Source of the DNA: Acidobacteriota bacterium | GTDB lineage: Bacteria > Acidobacteriota > Thermoanaerobaculia > Multivoradales > JAHZIX01 | Assembly (NCBI GenBank): GCA_020439725.1 | Contig: JAGQSE010000068.1 | Span: forward strand, 1 to 5,206 | Length of the DNA stretch: 5,206 bases | Direction of reading: 5' to 3' | In this document: positions 1 to 5,206 of the stretch, in pieces | How the letters are laid out: each line of letters begins with the position of its first letter | Numbering within the stretch: the first letter of the stretch is position 1 | Translations under genes and position numbers: made by a program | Notes under the pieces: generated by a model | The model's input: only the letters and a program-made list of their open reading frames with translations | What the model was told of the DNA's origin: nothing | Database searches by the model: none

Positions 1-2157
1 AAGCTCCTCGACGCCGGGGGAGAGCCCACCGGAGACCACACCGAGACCCAGTACCGTGCGCTGACGCCCAATTACGCGAGTCCCGAGCAGATCGCCGGTC
101 GCGCGGTGACCACGGCGACGGACGTCTACTCCCTCGGGGTCATGCTCTACGAGCTGCTCACCGGGACGCGGCCCTTCGAGCATGCGGGCCGAAGCTCCGC
201 CGCCATCGAGCAGGCTCTCGAAGCCGGTCCGGCGCCACGCCCGAGCGAACGCCTCGCCGCGAGCGACCGAGGCCGGGGCGAGGACCGGCCGGCCTGGCGC
301 ACCCTGCCCGGAGACCTCGATCGCATCGTGATGAAGGCTCTCGCCTTCGAGCCGGAGCTGCGCTACGCCTCGGTCGAGGCCCTGGCGGAGGACGTCGACC
401 GGTTCCTCGGCGGGATGCCGGTGCGCGCCCGGCCGAGGACCTGGGGCTATCGGGCGCAGAAGTTCGTCCGGCGCAACCGAACTGCGGTGGTCCTCGGCCT
501 GCTTCTGGGGGTCTTCGCACTGGTCTTCGCGCTCACCGCGAGCATCCAGGCGTTGCGTCTCCGCGCCGAGCGCAACGCCGCTCTCATGGCGCAGGCGCGG
601 GCCGAGGAGGCGGTGGCTTTCGTCGAGCGCGTCTTCCAGATCCAGGATCCACGGAGCGAATCGGCGAGCCGTGCGGGGACCGAGGAGCTCCTCGACGCGC
701 AACGCGACCGCGTCCTCTCGGAGCTCGCCGACCAGCCCGAGCTCCAGGTCCGCCTGGCTTCGACCCTCGGTCTGATCTACCGCAACCAGGGTCTTCTCGA
801 GAGAGCCCGAGACCTGCTCGAGCGGACCGTCGAGCTGGCGCGCCGGGTGCATGGCCCGGAACACCTGCAAACGGCACGCGCCCGGAACTCCTTGGGCATG
901 GTACAGACGGACCTCGGCGAGTACGAGGCCTCCGAACGGAGCTTCCTCGAGGCCATCGAGGTCCTCGAGCGTCACCTGCCCGAGAGCCGCGCCGACCTGG
1001 GGCTGGCGCTCAGCTCGCTCGGCCAGCTCTACCGGGTCGAGGGTCGGACCGATTCTGCCGAGGGACCGTTGCGGCGTTCGGTCGAGCTCGCCGAGCCCGA
1101 GGGCGGCACCGTGCTGGCGCATCGCCTCGGACACCTCGCGACGGTGCGCCAGCGCCAAGGCGACCTCGAGGAGGCCGAGGCCCTGGCGCGGCGGGCGGTC
1201 GACATCAGCTGGAGCCTCGCCGGCGGCGAGATGGCTCTCGCGGAGACCAGCAACGCCCTCGGGGAGGTGCTGCGTAACAAGACCGAGTATCGAGAGGCGG
1301 AGGAGCACCTGCGGCGGGCGCTCGAGATCTACCGTCGGCGTCTTGGTCACGATCCGCTCACCGCCGCCGTGCTCAACAACCTCGGGGTGGTGCTGCGCTC
1401 GCGCGGCGACTACCGGGAAGCCCGCGCCGCCTACGCCGAGGGGCTAGAGATCATGCGCGAGATCCACGGCGACGAGCACTTCTTCGTGGCGGTGCACCTG
1501 GGGAACCTCGGTCGGCTCGAACGCTTCCTCGGAGACTTCGCCGCCTCGCAGGAGCACATCGAGGCGGCGCTGGCCATCTTTCACCGGGAAGTGGGGGACG
1601 CTCACCCCAACGTCGGTCTCAACCTCAAGGCTCTTGCCGAGCTGCGGCGGGATCAGGGGCGGGTGAGCGAAGCCCTCGAGCTGGTACGGCGGGCCGACGA
1701 GGTGCTCGCCGGCCACGTGGGGCCCGAGCATCCCTGGCGCGCGACGACCCGGGTCGCCGAAGGGGGCATCCTGGCGGACCTCGGACGCTTCGACGAGGCC
1801 GAAGCCCGGCTCGCCTCGGCTCGGGAAGCCCTCGAGGCAGCCCTCGGGCCCGAGGCGTCGCCCTTGGCCGGGGTTCGCGCAGAGCTGGCGGCGCTGCGCA
1901 AGGCCCAAGGACGCCTCGAAGCCTCCGCCTCCCTGTATCGAGAGGCGGAGGCCGTGTGGCGGAAGTCGGATCCAGAGCACCCTGAGGGCGCCCGGTGCGC
2001 TGCCGCGCTGGCCGAGGTCTACCGGCTCCAGGGCCGGCCCGACGCGGCCAGACGGGAGCTGGCCGGCGCTCTGCCGATCCTGCGCGGCGCCTTGCTGCCC
2101 GGGCACCCGGCACTCGAGGCCGCCGAGCGCACCATGCGCCTCTTGGCGCTCGCCTGA
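1..2157 (+). CDS. Membrane Ser/Thr protein kinase (PknB-like) with C-terminal TPR array, 5'-truncated by the window edge
   Basis: The frame is open from base 1 (718 codons visible) to a TGA at 2155-2157. The ATP-binding lobe and catalytic loop lie upstream, outside the window. Seen, numbering from the first visible codon: KLLDAG just after where DFG is expected; an activation segment with several Thr; the P+1 loop and APE-equivalent YASPE (25-29); subdomain IX DVYSLG (41-46), with Asp41 as the structural alpha-F aspartate; and the subdomain XI Arg (121) in ELRYAS. Then come a basic RRNR stretch and one transmembrane helix (about 161-183), consistent with a cytoplasmic kinase. A short linker leads to eleven TPR-like units of about 42 residues (about 247-702), of the kinesin-light-chain/TPR_12 type with G-(P/D)-E-H between units. 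By family knowledge this is a receptor-type Hanks kinase phosphorylating Ser/Thr, with the TPRs as a protein-binding module. Substrate and ligand cannot be read. The internal GTG at 106 is not the start, since the kinase domain continues upstream of it. Confidence 0.95.
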   Translation, partial: KLLDAGGEPTGDHTETQYRALTPNYASPEQIAGRAVTTATDVYSLGVMLYELLTGTRPFEHAGRSSAAIEQALEAGPAPRPSERLAASDRGRGEDRPAWRTLPGDLDRIVMKALAFEPELRYASVEALAEDVDRFLGGMPVRARPRTWGYRAQKFVRRNRTAVVLGLLLGVFALVFALTASIQALRLRAERNAALMAQARAEEAVAFVERVFQIQDPRSESASRAGTEELLDAQRDRVLSELADQPELQVRLASTLGLIYRNQGLLERARDLLERTVELARRVHGPEHLQTARARNSLGMVQTDLGEYEASERSFLEAIEVLERHLPESRADLGLALSSLGQLYRVEGRTDSAEGPLRRSVELAEPEGGTVLAHRLGHLATVRQRQGDLEEAEALARRAVDISWSLAGGEMALAETSNALGEVLRNKTEYREAEEHLRRALEIYRRRLGHDPLTAAVLNNLGVVLRSRGDYREARAAYAEGLEIMREIHGDEHFFVAVHLGNLGRLERFLGDFAASQEHIEAALAIFHREVGDAHPNVGLNLKALAELRRDQGRVSEALELVRRADEVLAGHVGPEHPWRATTRVAEGGILADLGRFDEAEARLASAREALEAALGPEASPLAGVRAELAALRKAQGRLEASASLYREAEAVWRKSDPEHPEGARCAAALAEVYRLQGRPDAARRELAGALPILRGALLPGHPALEAAERTMRLLALA

Positions 2158-2159
2158 GC

Positions 2160-2178
2160 GCTCCGGGCGTTGCGGAGC
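2160..2178. terminator. Possible bidirectional terminator hairpin between convergent genes
   Basis: A perfect 6-bp inverted repeat, GCTCCG (2160-2165) and CGGAGC (2173-2178), encloses a 7-base loop. It sits in the 28-base gap between the kinase stop (2157) and the stop of the convergent gene (2186), where a shared terminator is expected. No T tract follows on either strand, so it is not a canonical Rho-independent terminator. The position is good but the stem is short, and such repeats arise easily in GC-rich DNA. Confidence 0.35.
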
Positions 2179-2185
2179 CCTTGGC

Positions 2186-3568
2186 TCAGAGCGGGCACAA
2201 GGGCGTGCCGACGACGGAGCCGAGGTTGACCAGCTGGAACGGGTAGGGCTCGAGGCCGATTTGCCGTCGGTGAGTCGAGCCCTCGAGATGGAGCGATTCG
2301 ATGAACTGCAGGATGCGCGGCGCCAGAGGCTCGGTCGGTACGCACGAGTCGAGGGCTCCCGAGAGCGAGGTGTGGGCCAGCACCACGGGATCGAGGATGG
2401 TCGAGGAGTCCTGGGTCTGGACGCCTCCCACCTGCACCGCCCCGAGAGCGGACGACAACGACGTGAGCTTGACCGTCGCCGGTGCATAGCTCGCCGAGAG
2501 GTCGCTCAGGAACGGCGTCCCCGTCCCGGTGACGTGAGGACCCGGCACGGTGAGCAGCCGGTCGCCGAAGGTGTAGTCGTACTCGATGGCCACCAGGTCC
2601 CCAGCCGCTGTCAGATCGATGGCCTTCATGAAGTAGCTGACGTCCGGGATGCGGGTGCCGTAGCTCGCGTTGAGGTACGAGTCGACGTTCCAGAACACCG
2701 CGTCGTCCCCGCCGCCGCCGATTTGGCCCCCCAGGAAGAGCGACGCCGAGGAGCCATACGGACCGGCATCCTGCGTCATGGCCAATGTGAACTCGGTGCG
2801 GACGTTGACGTACTCGACGGCGTTCGTCAGCTGCCCTGAGTGGGTTTCAAGCTGGAGCACCACTGGTGCGGCGACGTCGTCGGCGAGGACGTCCGATACC
2901 CAGCCGCCCGCCACCAAGCCCTGGGGGCCGTAGGAGAGCGTGAACAGCTCGGCGTCTTTGGTCAGTGCATAGCTGTTGGACCACAACACGGTTCCCGCTC
3001 CGTCGATGCGGACGACGGCGGTCTCGGCATCGATCAACTCGTTGTCGAGGGCAGCGACCATCGCCCAGCTGGTGCCCAGCGAGACGGCGTCTCGCACACG
3101 CACGAACTCGTCCGGATCGCCAGAGACGGTGAGCTGGCGACCCCAGACCACGTGAAGGTTGCTCGGGTCGAGACGCAGCGCCCAGCTCGACCACCGCGTT
3201 CTCGAGTCCGCAGACTTGTTGAAGAAGACGACGTAGGCGTTGTCGTCCGCCACGAGGTCGGCGATTTCCACGCGGCCGTTCTTGCTGTCGAGAAAGGGAG
3301 CCGTGTAGACGTAGGTCCGAGCGATCTGAAACGGGTTCTTGATCGTGATGTCGAGGGCGATGTCGTTCTTGAAACTGCTGATCTCGCGGAGCGAGGCGAT
3401 CACCACGCGATCTCGGGATGAGTCGAAGGCGGTGAGCGGGATCGAATTGCCCTGGTTGAGGTCATAGTAACTGTCGACGAAGGCCTGAGCCTGCGCCGAG
3501 GGAGTGGCGAGCAGGAACAGGCCGGCCAAGGCCAAGACCAGTGACGAGGCGAGAGATCGGGCGTACAT
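2186..3568 (-). CDS. Secreted repeat protein, probable seven-bladed beta-propeller, function unknown
   Basis: This encodes 460 residues. The ATG at 3568 is chosen because GGAGG lies 6 bases upstream and a clear signal peptide follows: basic start, hydrophobic core (about 8-21), cleavage near SAQA/QA (about 27-29). The frame stays open upstream to 4081, but that stretch lies in the DUF2330 gene and has no such signals. The mature part shows about seven loosely similar units starting near residues 54, 111, 167, 217, 275, 324 and 377, spaced 49-58 apart. Each has a hydrophobic strand, often ending in A or GG (LVAGGWV, LFLGGQI, VQVGGVQ). Most follow with a second strand such as VVRID or VVLQLE and a Gly- or Ser-rich turn, for example DGAGTVLW. 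This resembles delta-60/SBBP-type propellers by pattern only. A tail of about 50 residues holds the only two cysteines (409 and 458), a possible disulfide. No catalytic motif or membrane anchor is seen, so it is probably periplasmic or exported. No gene name is recognised. Confidence 0.85.
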   Translation of the reverse strand: MYARSLASSLVLALAGLFLLATPSAQAQAFVDSYYDLNQGNSIPLTAFDSSRDRVVIASLREISSFKNDIALDITIKNPFQIARTYVYTAPFLDSKNGRVEIADLVADDNAYVVFFNKSADSRTRWSSWALRLDPSNLHVVWGRQLTVSGDPDEFVRVRDAVSLGTSWAMVAALDNELIDAETAVVRIDGAGTVLWSNSYALTKDAELFTLSYGPQGLVAGGWVSDVLADDVAAPVVLQLETHSGQLTNAVEYVNVRTEFTLAMTQDAGPYGSSASLFLGGQIGGGGDDAVFWNVDSYLNASYGTRIPDVSYFMKAIDLTAAGDLVAIEYDYTFGDRLLTVPGPHVTGTGTPFLSDLSASYAPATVKLTSLSSALGAVQVGGVQTQDSSTILDPVVLAHTSLSGALDSCVPTEPLAPRILQFIESLHLEGSTHRRQIGLEPYPFQLVNLGSVVGTPLCPL

Positions 3569-3574
3569 GTCGTT

Positions 3575-3579
3575 CCTCC
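3575..3579 (-). promoter_or_regulatory. Ribosome binding site deciding the start of the propeller gene
   Basis: The minus strand reads GGAGGAACGACATG, a full GGAGG core six bases before the ATG at 3568. It fixes the start 171 codons inside the longest open frame and agrees with the signal peptide that begins there. Confidence 0.85.
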
Positions 3580-3591
3580 AAGAGAGTGAGT

Positions 3592-3605
3592 GCGCCACGA
3601 GGCGC
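3592..3605 (-). promoter_or_regulatory. Small hairpin just upstream of the propeller gene's ribosome binding site
   Basis: A perfect 5-bp inverted repeat with a 4-base loop: GCGCC-TCGT-GGCGC on the minus strand. It ends 12 bases before the GGAGG core and follows the larger hairpin at 3616-3640, so the leader carries two stem-loops in tandem. It might affect mRNA stability or translation initiation. It is short enough to be chance in GC-rich DNA, and no ligand-binding motif is recognised. Confidence 0.35.
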
Positions 3606-3615
3606 GGGTCTCGAG

Positions 3616-3640
3616 GAGCCCCGGCGTTGGGCCGGGGCTC
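3616..3640 (-). terminator. Perfect 10-bp GC-rich hairpin downstream of the DUF2330 gene; candidate terminator or processing signal
   Basis: GAGCCCCGGC and its exact complement GCCGGGGCTC flank a 5-base loop, giving ten uninterrupted pairs of which eight are G-C. It begins 38 bases after the DUF2330 stop (3679) and ends 47 bases before the propeller ATG (3568). On the minus strand it is followed by CTCGAGACCC, so the T tract of a classical intrinsic terminator is missing. It may be a U-tract-less terminator, a partial attenuator, or a 3'-end stabiliser between two cistrons of one operon. The structure is certain on paper; the role is inferred. No convincing -35/-10 promoter pair was seen in the surrounding gap (3569-3678). 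Confidence 0.55.
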
Positions 3641-3678
3641 GCGTCTCTGGTTGGAACGGAATCGGTGGAGAAATCTGA

Positions 3679-5007
3679 TCAGCCGCCCCAGAGCCGCTTC
3701 CACCAGGGCTGGGGATCGGGGATCTTGGTGCCGGGGCCCTGGCGCCGCTCGATGTCGGCGACGCTCCAGCCGGTCAGGCGGGCGAGCTCGAGGGCGTCGC
3801 GGCGACGGCGGTCGCTGAGCTCGCGGCGATAGTCGTCGGCGGCGGAACACGTGGCATTGCCGGTCCACGGGTGACGCATGACGTAGCGCCCCTGGAAGTT
3901 CTCGCGGTTGCCGGTCTCCTGGAACATCAGGTCCTCGGGAAAGTGGTCGCGGTCGTAGCTCAGGTGGAGGCGGGTGATGAAGACGTTTTGCGCCGGGCCG
4001 ACGGCGCGTGAGTCGAGCCAGAAGACTCCCAGCTCGGACAGCTGCTGCGGGGTCAACGGGTCGGCGGCACAGGGGTCGCACCAGGCCATGTCCCAGGCGT
4101 ATTCGACGAACACCGCGCGCCGGTTCTCAGCCTCGACCTGGTGCGCGAACATATCCTTGTAGAACCGCCCGAAATCGTCCTTGACGAAGACCGGCAGGTC
4201 CATGCCCGTGGGCAGCTTCACCGTCCGGTAGTTGGTCGTCTCGACGCGACCGGTGCGGGTCAGGGTGTAGACGAAGAGCTCCTGGGGACCGTCGGCGTTG
4301 ACCGTGCCGAGACGGATCGGCAGCATGAAGCGCCGGCTCTCGAAGGCCATCTGCAGCGGCCGGAGCGTCTGGTAGCCGAGCTTGGCCTGCTCCTCGAGGT
4401 TGACCTTGGCGACGAAGAAACGCATCCCCTGCTTGAGATAGCTCGCGACCACCGGCTCGGCGCCCTTGGGCAGGCGATACCCTTCGCTCTTGAGCCAGGT
4501 CACCAGGCCGTCGCTCTGTTTGGCGGAGAGGATCAGGATGTCGTACTCGCCAACCGTATAGGAGGCCTCGATGGTCACACCCAGAGCTTGGGCAGAGGGG
4601 ACCTTCCTGGACATCGGTGCCGCGGGCGCGGCCGATTCCATGAGCATGCGATCGGCCTCGTAGCGCGCGCAGGGGTCGCTGTCGTGGTACTCGACCAACC
4701 GCGGCGACGAGTAGGCGTCGAGCTGGTCGACGATGGCCTTGTCGGTGACATGGATCTGGTCGCGCTCGAGAAAGGTCGGTACCGGCACCACCATCGCGAA
4801 CTCCTCGGGTGCGCCGGAGACGTCGCTGACCATGGTGATCACGGTGCGGTCGCCGTCGCGCACCAGCACCACCTGCGAGGCCTGGTTGTAGAGCCCGGTG
4901 TCGGCGCGGGCGACGTAGAAGCCGCAAAAGGCCCGAGCGGCCGAGGGCATCAGGAGCAGCGGGAGGACGAGGGCGAGACTGCCGAGGATCGAGAGGCGGC
5001 GGTTCAT
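3679..5007 (-). CDS. Secreted DUF2330 family protein
   Basis: This encodes 442 residues. The ATG at 5007 is supported by AAAGGAG six bases upstream and by a signal peptide (MNRRL start, hydrophobic core about 6-20, cleavage after ARA at 26). The mature N terminus FCGFYVARADTGLYNQAS, then QVVLVRDG, EFAMVVPVP (69-77), IVDQLDAYSSPRLVEY and DPC (111-113), is the signature I recognise for DUF2330, a family with no established function. An Ala/Pro-rich linker (about 125-132) separates this block from a second conserved block that includes QGMRFFVAKVN (193-203) and WCDPCAADPL (309-318). Cysteines are at 28, 113, 310, 313 and 387. The CxxC looks like a thioredoxin WCxxC, but I see no thioredoxin fold around it. 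The tail ends in a Trp-rich PWWKRLWGG. The length looks full. The start overlaps the stop of the upstream gene (ATGA), so the two are probably translationally coupled. The protein is probably periplasmic or exported; redox or metal roles for the cysteines are speculative. Confidence 0.93.
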   Translation of the reverse strand: MNRRLSILGSLALVLPLLLMPSAARAFCGFYVARADTGLYNQASQVVLVRDGDRTVITMVSDVSGAPEEFAMVVPVPTFLERDQIHVTDKAIVDQLDAYSSPRLVEYHDSDPCARYEADRMLMESAAPAAPMSRKVPSAQALGVTIEASYTVGEYDILILSAKQSDGLVTWLKSEGYRLPKGAEPVVASYLKQGMRFFVAKVNLEEQAKLGYQTLRPLQMAFESRRFMLPIRLGTVNADGPQELFVYTLTRTGRVETTNYRTVKLPTGMDLPVFVKDDFGRFYKDMFAHQVEAENRRAVFVEYAWDMAWCDPCAADPLTPQQLSELGVFWLDSRAVGPAQNVFITRLHLSYDRDHFPEDLMFQETGNRENFQGRYVMRHPWTGNATCSAADDYRRELSDRRRRDALELARLTGWSVADIERRQGPGTKIPDPQPWWKRLWGG

Positions 5008-5206
5008 GGCGAGCTCCTTTCAAGAGCGGGGACGTCGAAGGCACTCGAGCGAACGGGGGAGAGGGTCGGTTGTGGCGGCTGGGCCGGGACCGCGGTCGGC
5101 CGAGCCCAGGAGTAGCGGGTACCCGGGAAGAGACGATCGAGCAGCGGGACCAGCGGAGCCGAGGCGGCCAGGGCGAAGAGCAACCCGGTGGGTTCGAAGC
5201 GCCACA
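5004..5206 (-). CDS. C-terminal 66 residues of an unrecognised, probably membrane-anchored protein (5' end outside the window)
   Basis: On the minus strand the frame entering from the window edge runs WRFEPTGLLFALAASAPLVP and onward without a stop to a TGA at 5006-5004. It has no start codon in the window. Three things favour this frame over the 61-residue alternative at 5205-5020: it ends in a four-base ATGA overlap with the DUF2330 start; its third positions are mostly G or C, as in the neighbours; and it makes a sensible protein. That protein has a hydrophobic, likely transmembrane stretch (visible residues about 7-22), then FPGTRYSWARP, then a Pro-rich disordered tail (about 36-50). The final codons contain the ribosome binding site of the DUF2330 gene. 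The fragment is too short to assign a family. Being first in a coupled pair, it is probably functionally linked to the DUF2330 protein. Confidence 0.75.
   Translation of the reverse strand, partial: WRFEPTGLLFALAASAPLVPLLDRLFPGTRYSWARPTAVPAQPPQPTLSPVRSSAFDVPALERSSP
5014..5020 (-). promoter_or_regulatory. Ribosome binding site of the DUF2330 gene, inside the upstream coding end
   Basis: AAAGGAG on the minus strand lies six bases before the ATG at 5007. It sits within the last codons of the upstream gene, whose stop overlaps that ATG. This is the usual layout for translational coupling by terminating ribosomes. Confidence 0.85.

Noticed and set aside
851..1447. Plus-strand open frame of 198 codons inside the kinase gene
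   Set aside because: It is a +1 shadow of the TPR region, rich in Arg, Ser and Pro, with no domain. The kinase frame is continuous, so there is no frameshift.
1444..2487. Minus-strand open frame of 347 codons
   Set aside because: It spans the kinase C terminus and the end of the convergent gene in the wrong frame. Its product is low-complexity, and the TPR repeats on the plus strand are unambiguous.
2840..3421. Plus-strand open frames over the propeller gene, including 2261-2839 and 2840-3421
   Set aside because: They are antisense shadows without ribosome binding sites or domains. The minus-strand product has a signal peptide and repeat structure.
3504..3818. Plus-strand open frame of 104 codons across the intergenic gap
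   Set aside because: It runs through the hairpins and antisense to two well-supported genes, and its product is Arg/Gly-rich low complexity.
3569..4081. N-terminal extension of the propeller gene to an ATG at 4081 (631 residues)
   Set aside because: The extra 171 codons lie antisense-free but out of frame within the DUF2330 gene and give an Arg/Pro-rich low-complexity peptide. The internal ATG at 3568 has GGAGG and a signal peptide.
4141..5115. Plus-strand open frame of 324 codons
   Set aside because: It is the antisense shadow of the DUF2330 gene, kept open by high GC. It shows no ribosome binding site or recognisable domain.
5020..5205. Minus-strand open frame of 61 codons at the right edge
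   Set aside because: The adjacent frame has better codon bias, a hydrophobic helix and an exact ATGA junction with the next gene. Both cannot be coding.

Overview
The window is GC-rich, with a strong bias to G or C at third codon positions. Its leading gene is a eukaryote-type Ser/Thr kinase fused through one membrane helix to a long TPR array. This kinase architecture, together with secreted DUF2330 and beta-propeller-like proteins, suggests an Acidobacteriota-like bacterium (Thermoanaerobaculia type); Myxococcota or Planctomycetota remain possible. The taxonomic call is inference, as no RNA gene or other marker is present.

Layout. Positions 1-2157 (+) hold the 3' part of a membrane Ser/Thr protein kinase: the end of the catalytic domain, a transmembrane helix and eleven TPR-like repeats running to the C terminus. 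A 28-base gap with a small hairpin separates it from a convergent minus-strand cluster. Read in its direction of transcription, that cluster is: (i) 5206-5004, the C-terminal end of an unrecognised membrane-associated protein, with no start in the window and so easily missed; (ii) 5007-3679, a secreted DUF2330 protein whose ATG overlaps the preceding stop in an ATGA; (iii) a 110-base gap with two perfect hairpins; (iv) 3568-2186, a secreted protein with about seven ~53-residue repeats, probably a beta-propeller.

The unrecognised membrane protein and the DUF2330 protein are almost certainly co-transcribed and translationally coupled. The propeller gene may be the third gene of that operon or a separate unit, depending on whether the 10-bp hairpin terminates. 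Both complete minus-strand proteins carry N-terminal signal peptides and should act outside the cytoplasm. The kinase's TPR array also lies beyond its membrane helix. Nothing in the sequence directly ties the kinase to the convergent genes.

No tRNA, rRNA, CRISPR array, insertion sequence, attachment site or origin was seen. No gene-free stretch exceeds 300 bases; the longest is the 110 bases at 3569-3678. I see no convincing evidence of a new defence or mobile system here. The unusual items are the uncharacterised secreted proteins, the coupled gene pair and the structured intergenic leader.
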